A DNA stretch of 64,000 nt, from assembly GCA_019359015.1 (NCBI GenBank), contig JAHHID010000004.1:62001-126000 (forward strand), in the 5' to 3' direction. The notes under the pieces were generated by a model. That model was not told the DNA's origin, did no database searches, and saw only the letters and a list, made by a program, of their open reading frames with translations. This document shows, in pieces, positions 8,486 through 18,100 of the stretch. The first letter of the stretch is position 1; every line of letters begins with the position of its first letter. This DNA is from Spirirestis rafaelensis WJT71-NPBG6. Lineage in GTDB: Bacteria; Cyanobacteriota; Cyanobacteriia; Cyanobacteriales; Nostocaceae. A program made the position numbers and the translations under genes.

Positions 8486-9405
8486 GGTAATAAACAGGAT
8501 TCTATGGTAGCGACTACTGATTGAGATAGTGTTTTAAAATCATAGCCACCTTCTAAGCCAAAAAGAATTTTCCGAGTTAATTTCAAACAATAATCAGTAA
8601 ACAAACCATAATCTTTTGGTTGTAAATTAATCATTGCTAAAGGATCGTCAGCATTAGCATCATAACCAGCACTGACAATCAGTAAATCTGGCTGAAAGTT
8701 GGATAAAAAGGGGATTATCTTTTTTTCAAATAATGGCTGATATACTGCTACATCGCTACCAGGTCGCACGGGTAAGTTTAACACGTTATCATGAAAACCG
8801 CGTTCTGTGGCTCTGCCAGTACCGGGATAACAGGGGTATTGATGTAGCGAACAGAAAGCAATCTGCTTGCTCGTTTCAACGATCGCCTGTGTACCATTAC
8901 CATGATGCACATCCCAATCCAGAATAGCGACACGTTCAATTCCCGGTTGTTGTAAAGCGTAAAAAGCGGCGATCGCTGCATTAGAAAATAAGCAAAAACC
9001 CATCCCCACATCACTTTCGGCGTGATGTCCCGGTGGACGCGCTAGCACAAAAGCGGGATTTTGATTTGCTAGCACAGCATTAACTCCATCTAACCATGCA
9101 CTCGCCGCCAATAATGCTACATCGTAGCTGCGCGGGGAAATTGGCGTATCTCCATCTAAATAACCACCGCCGGTAGAAGCGATTTCTTGGACTTTGTGAA
9201 TGTAGCGATCGGTGTGTGCTTGTTGAAGAACAGACATCAGATCGAGCGCTTGAGATGCTGGTGTAGGCGATCGCCATTCAATGTGTTCTGCAAACGCAGC
9301 TGCTTTGATAGCGGAAGCGATCGCTGTTAACCTTTCTGGCTTTTCTGGATGGAGATATCCAGTTTTGTGTTCCAGAAACTCGTCAGAATAGATTACTGGG
9401 AACAT
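8482..9405 (-). CDS. Histone deacetylase family (class II-like) amidohydrolase
   Basis: 307-aa zinc amidohydrolase if started at MFPVIYSDEFLEHKTGYLHP (9405); an upstream ATG at 9438 adds 11 residues. Family motifs: HPEKPERL at the N-terminus, RPPGHHAESDVGMGFCLFSN with the His pair, LDWDVHHGNGTQ with zinc-binding Asp/His, and SAGYDANADDPL with the third ligand. It ends near FGLEGGYDF. Bacterial relatives deacetylate acetylated polyamines, acetoin-pathway proteins or lysines; the substrate here is unknown. Single gene; its stop lies in a palindromic repeat, which may also end the convergent transcript from the left. Confidence 0.9.
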   Translation of the reverse strand: MFPVIYSDEFLEHKTGYLHPEKPERLTAIASAIKAAAFAEHIEWRSPTPASQALDLMSVLQQAHTDRYIHKVQEIASTGGGYLDGDTPISPRSYDVALLAASAWLDGVNAVLANQNPAFVLARPPGHHAESDVGMGFCLFSNAAIAAFYALQQPGIERVAILDWDVHHGNGTQAIVETSKQIAFCSLHQYPCYPGTGRATERGFHDNVLNLPVRPGSDVAVYQPLFEKKIIPFLSNFQPDLLIVSAGYDANADDPLAMINLQPKDYGLFTDYCLKLTRKILFGLEGGYDFKTLSQSVVATIESCLLP

Positions 9406-9497
9406 AGTGTGAGCAAAGTAGGCAGCAGGATACAGCACTCAAATTGTATCCTCACTGAAAGGCAGAAGGCAGAAAGTAGACTATATCAGCTTTTTCG

Positions 9498-9716
9498 CTA
9501 GTCTTTGTTGAAACCAGCCAATTCATCGGTTGGTTCATCAAGCATTTCCGGTACCAAAGCCTGGTTACCTCTAAGTTCTTCTGGCGATAGATCCCGCAAC
9601 ACATCGTCCATTTTTGGCGGGTGTTTGATCATGTCCAACACCTCTGGACTTAATTCCGGCGCATCCTCCTCTGGATTCATCTTTTCAGCTTGATTAATAT
9701 GTTTTTCCTGAGTCAT
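9498..9716 (-). CDS. Small acidic protein of unknown function
   Basis: 72 aa, rich in Glu, Asp and Pro (PELSPEVLDMIKHPPKMDDV, DLSPEELRGNQALVPEMLDE), soluble, with no signal or membrane segment. I do not recognise the family. It lies just upstream of the HDAC-like gene on the same strand, separated by about 90 nt. The codon use looks coding and the opposite-strand ORF at 9505..9693 is its shadow. Confidence 0.55.
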   Translation of the reverse strand: MTQEKHINQAEKMNPEEDAPELSPEVLDMIKHPPKMDDVLRDLSPEELRGNQALVPEMLDEPTDELAGFNKD

Positions 9717-9936
9717 GACTTTTGCCCGATAGAACTTACGCCTCAGCTTAATCTCTGCTGTTATGAGACATACACTATCTTGGGGCTTAAATTACCACGA
9801 TTGAGGCACAAGGCACGCTTATGTCAAGCCACCTTTGGCTGGAAGATAATACACCAAAGTAAATGGTATGAATCATAGAAAGCATAAATATTCGGTATTT
9901 TAAATTACTGTTTTTCATTTAAATAGGAAATTAGCA

Positions 9937-11232
9937 GTGCTACCAAAGCGTAATAACTCCGATAAAATTCAACGTTGGACACTTTCTCAGCTTTTTGGAC
10001 AGCTAAGGCGTAATCCGCTAATGATTTCGCGGTGGGTTTTACGCTGGGCATCTGTAGGGACTGTTTGTGGTTTATTTGCTGCTTTGTACTGGAATGTTCT
10101 AGAACTAATTACTCACGGACTAGAACGATTCAGCGGTCTTAGTCTATTGATAGTGATGCCATTAGCCGGTTTAGTTATTGGGCTGGTGATTCATTTTCTA
10201 GGAAATCCTGGTGAAATCGCCGTGATTGTCGATAATATCCATTTTCGCGGCGGACGCCTAGATGCTCGCAAAAATCCCTCAATGATTCTGGCTTCTCTAG
10301 TCAGTATATCGGCCGGCGGCAGTGCTGGACCAGAAGCACCACTGGTACAGGTTACAGGTTCTTTTGGGACTTGGATTGCCGATCGCTGGCAACTTCAAGG
10401 TGAAGACCTGAGAACTATGAGTTTAGCGGCAATGGCTGCGGGTTTTACTGCTTTGTTTGGCGCACCTCTTGGTGGTGCGATGTTCGCTTTAGAAATCTTA
10501 CACCATCAGCATATTGTGGAGTACTACGAAGCGCTGATGCCAGCGATTGTTTCTAGTTGCGCTAGTTATCTGGTGTTTGCTGCAATTACACATTTGGGAA
10601 TTGCCCCAACATGGCATTTCCCCAAGTACCAGCTTGAGAACATCAATGATTTTGCTTTCGCTATTTTGTTTGGGATGATTGGGGCAGTAGCGGGATGGAT
10701 TTTTATAAGTATTTTTCGCTCTTGCGATCGCCTATATGCCCAGATTCCCGGACCTATTTATTTCCGCACAACATTAGCAGGGCTGGCATTAGGCTCTTTA
10801 GCCGCTTTATTGCCGCTAACTCGTTATTTTGGGCATGAAGAGTTAGAGTCTGTCCTCAATACTAACTTTTCTGCTATTTTCCTCTTAACTCTTGCCTTAG
10901 GTAAAATGGCTGCTATCAGCCTTACCGTTACAGGTGGATGGCGCGGTGGATTTATCATCCCTTTATTTTTTACTGGTGCTTGTATCGGCAAAGCAGTGGC
11001 AACCTTAATTCCAGGAATTAACCCGGCACTGGCAATGATTTGTACAATGGCTGCTATCAATGCAGCTGTGACGCGCACACCTATAAGTACAACTTTGCTG
11101 CTGTCAAAACTAACCAACTTCAATCCCTTGACACCGATTCTCTTTGCCAGTTTGATGGGATTTTTTCTCGCTCCAAAAGTTCCCTTAATTGCATCTCAAC
11201 TCAAGTCTGAGCAATCTCTTCAAGAAGACTAG
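9937..11232 (+). CDS. ClC-family chloride channel/antiporter
   Basis: 431-aa polytopic membrane protein with about ten hydrophobic segments. Start is GTG 9937, with AGGAAA 6 nt upstream. The ion-pathway loop reads GGSAGPEAPLVQ near residue 130, where ClC proteins usually have GxEGPxV; the gating Glu position holds Ala, with a Glu two residues later. A second conserved region is GWRGGFIIPLFFTGA, the equivalent of the GGxFxPxxxxGA motif. There is no C-terminal CBS pair, so this is the short bacterial form. Transport mode (channel or H+/Cl- exchange) cannot be read from sequence. Confidence 0.9.
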   Translation: MLPKRNNSDKIQRWTLSQLFGQLRRNPLMISRWVLRWASVGTVCGLFAALYWNVLELITHGLERFSGLSLLIVMPLAGLVIGLVIHFLGNPGEIAVIVDNIHFRGGRLDARKNPSMILASLVSISAGGSAGPEAPLVQVTGSFGTWIADRWQLQGEDLRTMSLAAMAAGFTALFGAPLGGAMFALEILHHQHIVEYYEALMPAIVSSCASYLVFAAITHLGIAPTWHFPKYQLENINDFAFAILFGMIGAVAGWIFISIFRSCDRLYAQIPGPIYFRTTLAGLALGSLAALLPLTRYFGHEELESVLNTNFSAIFLLTLALGKMAAISLTVTGGWRGGFIIPLFFTGACIGKAVATLIPGINPALAMICTMAAINAAVTRTPISTTLLLSKLTNFNPLTPILFASLMGFFLAPKVPLIASQLKSEQSLQED

Positions 11233-11300
11233 GAATTAGGGATTAGGGATTAGGGGTTACGGTTACGGATTATGAGCGTAGGTAACGGATTGTATTTCTT

Positions 11301-11513
11301 TCCCAATCCCCAATCCCCAGTCCCCAGTCCCCAATCCCCAATCCCCAATCCCCAGTCCCCAATCCCCAATCCCCAGTCCCCAGTCCCCAGTCCCCAATCC
11401 CCAATCCCCAGTCCCCAGTCCCCAATCCCCAGTCCCCAGTCCCTAATCCCCAGTCCCCAATCCCCAGTCCCCAGTCCCCAATCCCCAGTCCCCAATCCCC
11501 AATCCTCAGTCCC
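11301..11513. repeat. Heptanucleotide tandem repeat array (STRR), about 30 units
   Basis: Units CCCCAAT and CCCCAGT alternate irregularly for about 210 bp with only a few substitutions near the right end. Shorter arrays of the complementary type (GGGATTA) precede it at ~11233..11265. Such STRR arrays are known from heterocystous cyanobacteria. Because 7 is not a multiple of 3, three frames stay open on both strands, giving false Pro/Ser-rich and Gly/Trp-rich ORFs. Confidence 0.95.
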
Positions 11514-11658
11514 TCGTCTCTAGCCCCGGCAAACGAAGGCAAAATGTGCTAGAATTTTAACAAATAATTGCCATTATTCAAGACAAATTTAGAATAATTC
11601 GGCGTTTACTGAATTAAAAAAGCTAAAATCTGCCACTTTTGGAGTTTTTTAAGGTTAT

Positions 11659-14274
11659 ATGACTTATTCCCAGGATAGGATAATCCCCACCGATCTGCGG
11701 AACGAAATGTCCCGGTCTTATCTGGAATACGCGATGAGCGTAATTGTAGGTCGGGCGTTGCCAGATGCCAGGGATGGTCTGAAACCTGTGCATCGTCGCA
11801 TTCTTTATGCCATGCATGAGTTGGGGTTGACCGCAGACCGTCCGTTTCGGAAATGCGCCCGTGTAGTCGGGGAGGTATTAGGTAAATATCACCCCCACGG
11901 CGACACGGCAGTGTATGATGCTTTGGTGCGGATGGCGCAAGATTTCTCGATGCGATCGCCTCTTATCAATGGGCATGGTAACTTCGGTTCAGTAGACAAC
12001 GACCCACCAGCAGCAATGCGATACACCGAATGTCGCTTGCACTCTTTAACCACTGCTGCCCTACTGCAAGACATCGAATCGGAAACCGTAGATTTTGCTG
12101 ATAACTTCGACGGTTCCCAACAAGAACCGACAGTTCTACCCTCACGTATTCCCCAGTTACTCCTCAACGGTTCTTCTGGGATTGCTGTGGGTATGGCAAC
12201 TAACATTCCTCCCCACAACTTGGGCGAGTTGATTGATGGGTTAGTAGCAATGATTCACAACCCGGAAATCACTGATATCGAGTTGATGCAATATATCCAC
12301 GGTCCCGACTTTCCTACGGGGGCGCAGATTCTGGGAACGGCGGCGATTAAAGAAGCTTACACCACCGGACGCGGTTCGATTACCATGCGGGGCGTAGCTA
12401 ACATTGAAACGCTGGAACAGCGCGGACGCCCGGATAAAGAAGCGATTATCATCACCGAATTGCCCTACCAAACCAACAAAGCGGCGCTAATTGAAAAAAT
12501 CGCCGAAATGGTGAACGAAAAGCGCTTAGAGGGAATTTCAGATATTCGGGATGAAAGCGATCGCGATGGAATGCGAATCGTCATCGAACTCAAGCGCGAT
12601 GCTTATCCCCGCGTCGTTTTGAACAATCTCTACAAGCAAACGCCTTTGCAAGCCAACTTTGGCGCAAATATGCTGGCGTTGGTAAATGCTGAACCGCAAG
12701 TTCTTAGCCTCAGGCAATTCTTAAGCGTCTTCCTCGATTTCCGTATCCAAGCGATTACCAGACGCACACAATACGAACTACGGAAAGCTGAAGAACGCGA
12801 TCATCTCTTACAAGGGTTATTAATTGCTTTATCACATTTAGATGCAATTATTAACTTAATTCGTCATTCACCGGATGCACCCACAGCAAAAGGTGAGTTA
12901 ATCACAAGTTACGGACTTTCAGAAGTGCAAGCAGACGCAATTTTGCAAATGCAACTGCGACGTTTGACAGCACTAGAAGCAGATAAAATTCGCCTAGAAC
13001 ACGACGATTTACAAAATCAAATTGCCGACTTGCAAGATATTTTGGCACGGCGGGAACGGATTTTAGAAATCATCGAAACCGAAGTTACCCAAATAAAAGC
13101 AACTCATGCTACACCGCGCCGCACGGTAATTTCGTTAGGTGAAGGCGAATTAGATGACCTTGATTTGATTGCCAATGAAAAAGCGATCGTTTTGATTACT
13201 AAACAAGGTTACATCAAACGGATGCCAGTTAACACCTTTGAAGCCCAAAATCGTGCTACCAGAGGTAAAGCTGCCGCCAAGGTGAAAGATGACGACACCG
13301 TTGAGCATTTCCTGAGTTGCTGCGATCACGACAGTGTTTTATTTTTTAGCGATCGCGGAGTTGTTTACTGCGTCAAAGCATATCAAATTCCCGTGAGTTC
13401 CCGCACTTCACGCGGGACACCAATCGTGCAAATGCTGCCGATTCCCAAAGAAGAAAAAATCACCTCTATTGTCCCCGTTTCCGAGTTTAGCAGCGATGAA
13501 TATCTGGTAATGCTCACTAAAGGCGGGAACATCAAGAAAACGGCATTGGAAGCATTTAGCAACATTCGCGCCAACGGCTTAATTGCTATATCTCTTGAAG
13601 AAGGCGACCAACTCCGCTGGGTAGGACGCGCTAGAGTAGAAGACAGCATCATCATTGGTTCCCGTCTGGGTATGGCAATTCACTTTCGGTGTACCCAAGA
13701 GCAACTGCGTCCTCTAGGTAGGGCAACTCGTGGAGTCAAAGCGATGAAACTGAAGAAAGGCGATGAACTGGTGGGTATGGCAATTTTACCAGCCGCAGTT
13801 CTTGACACCTTAGATACGGTTACAGAGACAGAAGTTGATGTGATCGAGGATATCGAAACAGAAGAAATCATCGCTGAAGAAGAATTACAAGAAATTCCCG
13901 CTAACGCCAGTATTGGTCCTTGGGTCTTGGTGATTACAATGGGAGGATATGGCAAACGCGTCCCAGTTGCTCAATTCCGCCTACAAAATCGTGCCGGTCA
14001 AGGTTTAATGGCAACTAAATTCAAAAACCGGAAAACCAAAGACAAATTGGCTGCTTTGCACATCGTCAACAGTGACGATGAAATTATGATGGTTACCAAT
14101 CGCGGTATTATTATCCGACAATCGACAAATGCCATTTCTGTACAATCGCGATCTGCCACCGGAGTGCGAGTGCAGCGTTTAGACGAAGATGACGCAATTA
14201 CCGGAGTAGCGATCGTTCCCCCCGATACTGGGGATATGGCACCCGATATTGCTGATGTGGTAGAGGTGGAATAG
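11659..14274 (+). CDS. gyrA: DNA gyrase subunit A
   Basis: 871-aa type II topoisomerase subunit that breaks and rejoins DNA to add negative supercoils with GyrB. The N-terminal domain begins [20 protein letters not shown] and has [16 protein letters not shown]. The catalytic Tyr is residue 122 in AMRYTE, the same number as in E. coli, and the quinolone region keeps GKYHPHGD. A coiled-coil tower ([15 protein letters not shown]) follows, then the C-terminal beta-pinwheel from ~505. The GyrA-box position reads QNRATRGK, a looser form than QRRGGKG, so a ParC-like role is a minor alternative. Residues ~715-745 form an acidic insert ([15 protein letters not shown]). An STRR array occupies the spacer upstream. 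Confidence 0.94.
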   Translation: MTYSQDRIIPTDLRNEMSRSYLEYAMSVIVGRALPDARDGLKPVHRRILYAMHELGLTADRPFRKCARVVGEVLGKYHPHGDTAVYDALVRMAQDFSMRSPLINGHGNFGSVDNDPPAAMRYTECRLHSLTTAALLQDIESETVDFADNFDGSQQEPTVLPSRIPQLLLNGSSGIAVGMATNIPPHNLGELIDGLVAMIHNPEITDIELMQYIHGPDFPTGAQILGTAAIKEAYTTGRGSITMRGVANIETLEQRGRPDKEAIIITELPYQTNKAALIEKIAEMVNEKRLEGISDIRDESDRDGMRIVIELKRDAYPRVVLNNLYKQTPLQANFGANMLALVNAEPQVLSLRQFLSVFLDFRIQAITRRTQYELRKAEERDHLLQGLLIALSHLDAIINLIRHSPDAPTAKGELITSYGLSEVQADAILQMQLRRLTALEADKIRLEHDDLQNQIADLQDILARRERILEIIETEVTQIKATHATPRRTVISLGEGELDDLDLIANEKAIVLITKQGYIKRMPVNTFEAQNRATRGKAAAKVKDDDTVEHFLSCCDHDSVLFFSDRGVVYCVKAYQIPVSSRTSRGTPIVQMLPIPKEEKITSIVPVSEFSSDEYLVMLTKGGNIKKTALEAFSNIRANGLIAISLEEGDQLRWVGRARVEDSIIIGSRLGMAIHFRCTQEQLRPLGRATRGVKAMKLKKGDELVGMAILPAAVLDTLDTVTETEVDVIEDIETEEIIAEEELQEIPANASIGPWVLVITMGGYGKRVPVAQFRLQNRAGQGLMATKFKNRKTKDKLAALHIVNSDDEIMMVTNRGIIIRQSTNAISVQSRSATGVRVQRLDEDDAITGVAIVPPDTGDMAPDIADVVEVE

Positions 14275-14280
14275 TTAGAG

Positions 14281-14306
14281 TAGAGACGCGATTCATCGCG
14301 TCTCTA
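14281..14306. terminator. Perfect 11-bp hairpin after gyrA
   Basis: TAGAGACGCGA, TTCA loop, then its exact complement. No strong U-run follows. Related GTAGAGACG...CGTCTCTAC hairpins lie at ~20357, ~25086..25137, ~27633 and 46468, so this is a dispersed hairpin family that may also act in termination or 3'-end stability. Confidence 0.55.
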
Positions 14307-14334
14307 CACTGTTAGGAATTAGGAGTTAAGAGTT

Positions 14335-15921
14335 ATGAATTTAAAAAATTTCCAATTCAAAACTCATAACTCAAAACTCATAACTGCTTTAATTAGTGGT
14401 ATTTTGATGGGGCTTACCGTACCCCCATTTAACGTATGGTTCTTAGCTTGGATCGCCCTTGCCCCGCTGTGGGTATTAATTGTAAATTCTAAGATACGCC
14501 AAAAACAATCTCCTCTATCCTCTCCTACTCCCCCTCTCCCCCCCTCCTCCCCTCCCCCCTTCCTCCTCGCCCTTTCTTGGGGTATAGGTTATCACGGTCT
14601 TGCCCTATACTGGATTACTGGAATTCATCCAATGACTTGGATGGGGGTTCCTTGGTTGGCGAGTTTGGGAATAGCCCTATTTTGTTGGATATTCATTACT
14701 CTGTGGGGTGCAGCATTAGTTGCTGTTTGGGCGATCGCCATGAGAACAATTTCGCTCCAAAATGTATTTACTCGCGTTCTTATTGGTACAGCCCTTTGGT
14801 GCGGATTAGAAGCACTTTGGAGTAATGGCGCTTTGTGGTGGAGTTCTCTTTCTTACACTCAAAGTCCGCATAATCTAGTAATTTTACACCTTGGTCAACT
14901 TTCAGGCTCCACTGCGGTGACAGCAGCAGTTGTCGCCGTGAATGGCTTACTTGCAGAAGCATGGATACAAGGAAAAAGTAAAAATATTAGGTTTTACTTT
15001 TTACCTTTCGCCTTTTGCCTTATTTTGCACCTCGTCGGCTTTAGTTTATATAGCCGTCCCCTCGCGCAACCATTAGAAACAGCCTTAAAAGTAGGAATTG
15101 TTCAAGGCAATATTCCTAACGAAATCAAACTTTATCCTGAAGGTTTTCGTCGCGCCATTGAAGGTTACACTACTGGATATTTAACATTAGCAAATCAAGG
15201 TATAAATGCAGTTTTAACCCCAGAAGGAGCATTACCTTTTTTCCAACGTGACTTAAAGAATACTTCCCTCGTTTCAGCAGTGCGGGAAAAAGGCGTAGTT
15301 GCTTGGATTGGCGCTTTTGGAGAACAAGGACGCAGTTATACAAATAGTTTATTTACCTTGACTGGTAATGGAGAAATTTTTAGTCGTTACGACAAAGCAA
15401 AGTTAGTTCCTATTGGCGAGTATATTCCGTTTGAGCAAATTTTAGGCGGCATTATTCAGCGCTTGTCGCCTTTAGACGAACACCAAGTTCACGGCTCACC
15501 AAATCAAGTGTTTAACACACCTTTTGGTCGTGCTATTGTCGGAATCTGTTACGAATCTGCTTTTTCCGAACAATTCCGCTATCAAGCTGCCGCAGGTGGA
15601 CAATTCATACTTACCGCTTCTAACGATGCTCATTACAGCGCTGCCATGCCTGCTCAACACCATGCTCAAGATATCATGCGGGCAATTGAAACTGATAGAT
15701 GGGCAGTGCGAGCGACGAATACTGGATATTCAGCTTTTGTTGATCCTCACGGCAGAACTTTGTGGATATCTGGACACAATACCTACGAAACTCATGCGGA
15801 AACAATTTATCGCCGACAAACGCAGACTTTTTATGTACGTTGGGGCGATTGGTTGACACCATTATTATTAGGATTAGCCGCGTTAGCGTGGTTTATAGAA
15901 AGACAACTAAAAACAGACTGA
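14335..15921 (+). CDS. lnt: Apolipoprotein N-acyltransferase
   Basis: 528-aa inner-membrane enzyme that adds the third acyl chain to the N-terminal Cys of lipoproteins. Several hydrophobic helices (residues ~15-245) precede a nitrilase-fold domain. The expected catalytic triad is visible: Glu in LTPEGALPFF, Lys in YDKAKLVPIGEYIPF, Cys in GICYESAFSEQF. A final helix (LLLGLAALAWFIE) closes the protein. The first ~17 codons overlap a dispersed AACTCATAACT repeat, so translation may begin later. Residues ~60-78 (SSPTPPLPPSSPPP) look like an in-frame insertion of pyrimidine-rich repeat DNA. Hairpin separates it from gyrA. Confidence 0.92.
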   Translation: MNLKNFQFKTHNSKLITALISGILMGLTVPPFNVWFLAWIALAPLWVLIVNSKIRQKQSPLSSPTPPLPPSSPPPFLLALSWGIGYHGLALYWITGIHPMTWMGVPWLASLGIALFCWIFITLWGAALVAVWAIAMRTISLQNVFTRVLIGTALWCGLEALWSNGALWWSSLSYTQSPHNLVILHLGQLSGSTAVTAAVVAVNGLLAEAWIQGKSKNIRFYFLPFAFCLILHLVGFSLYSRPLAQPLETALKVGIVQGNIPNEIKLYPEGFRRAIEGYTTGYLTLANQGINAVLTPEGALPFFQRDLKNTSLVSAVREKGVVAWIGAFGEQGRSYTNSLFTLTGNGEIFSRYDKAKLVPIGEYIPFEQILGGIIQRLSPLDEHQVHGSPNQVFNTPFGRAIVGICYESAFSEQFRYQAAAGGQFILTASNDAHYSAAMPAQHHAQDIMRAIETDRWAVRATNTGYSAFVDPHGRTLWISGHNTYETHAETIYRRQTQTFYVRWGDWLTPLLLGLAALAWFIERQLKTD

Positions 15922-16289
15922 ATTATCTGTATGTATCTGCGGTTTTAAATACTAATTATCCAGATTTATGCAATAAATACATTTGGCTGATAGTGAAAGG
16001 TAAAAAATCTAGTAATTAATAGAAGACTTTTGTTGAGAATGGCATTAATTATACAAAGTTGTATATCTAATTTCAGCTATTTTTAAACTTGTCTCATGTC
16101 CTGCAAATTACACATATTCTAAAGACTTTCCAGCATAACGTCTCTACAACGGTTGGTTGGATGTTACCATTTCAATTTGATAATGTTTACGGTAAATATA
16201 AACCAAATACTAAATATCAATCTTTAATTATATCGGTAGCTTCTGAAAAGCTAAAAGTTGGATAAATATTTAAAGGGTGTTGGGAATCT

Positions 16290-16451
16290 ATGGTAAGAAA
16301 ATCTTTAGGTTTGGTAATTATCGTATTTGGCATCAGTTTAATAGCAGCCGTATTTAGTTCAGCAATAGTAAATGGAAATATATTTCCAGTCGCTTTCCTT
16401 GTGGTTTTTATCGGCGGTTTATTACTATTTTGGGAAGCAGACAGAACCTAG
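16290..16451 (+). CDS. Small two-helix membrane protein of unknown function
   Basis: 53 aa, MVRKSLGLVIIVFGISLIAA..., with hydrophobic helices at about residues 6-26 and 32-48 and a charged tail WEADRT. GGG lies 6-8 nt before the ATG. I do not recognise a family. The clear two-helix pattern and coding-like codons support it, but short hydrophobic ORFs can arise by chance in AT-rich spacer. The rest of 15922..16289 shows nothing else that I can support. Confidence 0.45.
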   Translation: MVRKSLGLVIIVFGISLIAAVFSSAIVNGNIFPVAFLVVFIGGLLLFWEADRT

Positions 16452-16470
16452 CAATTAATTTGTAGGGGCT

Positions 16471-16807
16471 AAGATGCTCCTCCTTCCCTGAAACTAGCTG
16501 TGCTGCTTGCTCCAAACTGTCCACCTGCTTCTTGCCAGCAGACATGAAGACATCCGGTGGTACACTCCTGCTAAATCTGTTGCAGTAAAGCAGCAAAAGC
16601 CCCAAAGTTATAGTTAATATTGACATTAGGTTTAGCTTGTTGGTAAAGCAGCTTAATCTCTTCCATTAGGTCTTCTAAACTCGCTGCGGCTGATATCAGC
16701 AAGGTGCTATTAGATTGTGCTGCTACAGATGATCGAGTTAGCAGCGGCAAGCCAATTCACAGCATTATGCTAACCAAAGCCAGAAATCGTCTGCTTTTTA
16801 TGGTCAA
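16471..16807 (-). pseudogene. modA: modA remnant (molybdate ABC transporter periplasmic binding protein)
   Basis: From TTG 16807 the minus strand reads a signal-peptide-like start with an in-frame TGA, then LLISAAASLEDLMEEIKLLY, QQAKPNVNINYNFGA and LLQQI before a TAG. The match continues in another frame as VPPDVFMSAGKKQVDSLEQA and AQLVSGKEEHL, then stops. ModA proteins have exactly this order (AAASL...NYNFGASG...ADVFISA...). So at least one nonsense change, one frameshift and loss of the C-terminal half are present. It once bound molybdate in the periplasm. Two Mop-domain genes lie next to it, consistent with a former molybdate locus. Confidence 0.8.
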
Positions 16808-16901
16808 ATTGTAATTAGAGAAAACTTTTTTGCGTAGAATTAACGCTTAGTAGTATCTTAATCACCACAACTGTAATATTACCAATAAATTTGGTATAAA
16901 T

Positions 16902-17342
16902 ATGCCAAGAAAAGAACAAGGATGGATCACTTTTCAAACATCTGACGAGGAACGGAAAATTCTCGAAGAGTTCTGCCAGCAGTCTCAGCGCACTAAGACG
17001 GAGGTTTTGCGGGAACTAGTGCGGGGTTTAAATACCCCTTCCTCTCCACCGTCAGCACCAGTACCAACCAAGCAAACAAAGAAGAAAGATGTTGATACTC
17101 CCGAAAGAGAAATTAGTAGTCAAAAGAAACCTTTAAAAATTAGCTCTCGCAATATTCTTAAAGGTGTAGTAGAACAAGTTATTCGCGGAGAAGTTAGCAG
17201 TCAAGTGACGATAAAAGTAATTCACGAAGTTGAGTTAACGTCGGTTATTACCACAGCATCAGCGGATGATTTAGAGTTACATGAGGGAACAGAAGCATAT
17301 GCCCTGATTAAATCGAGCGATATTACTATTGCTAAAGACTGA
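16902..17342 (+). CDS. Ribbon-helix-helix-like N-terminus fused to a Mop/TOBE molybdate-binding domain
   Basis: 146 aa. Residues 1-48 (GWITFQTSDEERKILEEFCQ, KTEVLRELVRGL) look like a short beta strand plus two helices of the ribbon-helix-helix DNA-binding type. A Lys/Pro-rich linker (50-85) follows, then a Mop domain (about 86-146) beginning LKISSRNILKGVVEQVIRGE and ending EAYALIKSSDITIAKD. Known: Mop domains bind molybdate or tungstate, in storage proteins and ModE-type regulators. Inference: a molybdate-sensing regulator. It diverges from the modA pseudogene, with the shared spacer at 16808..16901. Confidence 0.75.
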   Translation: MPRKEQGWITFQTSDEERKILEEFCQQSQRTKTEVLRELVRGLNTPSSPPSAPVPTKQTKKKDVDTPEREISSQKKPLKISSRNILKGVVEQVIRGEVSSQVTIKVIHEVELTSVITTASADDLELHEGTEAYALIKSSDITIAKD

Positions 17343-17890
17343 AGCTTAATTAATTACTTTTAGTTTTTAATAATTTAGATATTGTAGGAAAATAGAGCTT
17401 TGTATTTCATTGAAATGATAACTTATACATACTGTTGATTCAAGATTCTTTGATAAAAGAAAGCGATTTGGATTTTCTTGCAAGATAAATACCCTCAGGG
17501 GCTTTACCCTGGACGGCAGACGCGACAACTTAGCGGCAGGGATGGAGTGGAAGCGGAGGAACATAACATGCCTTCGGAACCTCCCGAAGTTCCGATACCT
17601 GCGGCAACGCTTCTGTGGGACACGCTGCTTTGTAGCTTGCTTCTTTGAAGGAGTACGTGAACGGAGAAAGTCTCCGCTCGGACAAGTCTATTGCAACGCA
17701 GTGTCTGGGCTAGACAAACAAAGTCCCTTCGGATGACGCTGCTGCGTCGCTAACGCCAGAGCCTACGGAGGGAAACGCCACATGCGTGACTGCCGGGGAA
17801 CCCGTCCAATGCAGTGGCTCCCCTCCCGCAGCGCTGGACTCACCGTCTACGCTGACTTAACATGCAAAAAATATAATGAGTGCAAGAAGT
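17343..17890. repeat. Gene-free stretch filled by mosaic palindromic repeats
   Basis: From about 17490 to 17840 the DNA is GC-rich and made of short palindromic modules such as CCTTCGGAACCTCCCGAAG. Two modules (17731..17755 and 17789..17825) recur at 5056..5245. A 64-codon frame at 17542..17736 has no recognisable protein content. The AT-rich flank 17343..17480 shows nothing. Confidence 0.7.
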
Positions 17891-18100
17891 CTATTCTACA
17901 GCTACCATTACATCGGTTGATTTAATTACCGCATAAGCTTCTTTGCCTTCTGCAAGTCCTAAGGTCTCTGCTGAATGTTTTGTAATTATCGCTGTGATTT
18001 CTACTCCGGGCGCTATTTCTAATACTACTTCAGTGTTAATAGAGCCTGGTTCAATTTTTTTCACACTAGCTTTAAGAGCGTTACGTGCGCTAATTTTCAT
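17891..18100 (-). CDS. Solo Mop-domain molybdate-binding protein (molbindin-like)
   Basis: 69 aa, one complete Mop domain: MKISARNALKASVKKIEPGS, TEVVLEIAPGVEITAIITKH, LGLAEGKEAYAVIKSTDVMV. Solo Mop proteins assemble as hexamers that bind molybdate or tungstate in the cytosol. The domain resembles the C-terminus of the protein at 16902 (KISSRN...EAYALIKSSD), so the pair may derive from duplication. It may buffer molybdate for nitrogenase, nitrate reductase or molybdopterin enzymes; moeA lies elsewhere in the window. Confidence 0.88.
   Translation of the reverse strand: MKISARNALKASVKKIEPGSINTEVVLEIAPGVEITAIITKHSAETLGLAEGKEAYAVIKSTDVMVAVE

Noticed and set aside
11250-11542. Overlapping Gly/Trp/Leu and Pro/Ser/Gln repeat ORFs on both strands
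   Set aside because: They are translations of the CCCCAAT/CCCCAGT heptamer array, which stays open in several frames by its nature.
17542-17736. 64-codon plus-strand frame between the Mop genes
   Set aside because: It lies entirely in palindromic repeat modules that recur elsewhere in other frames.
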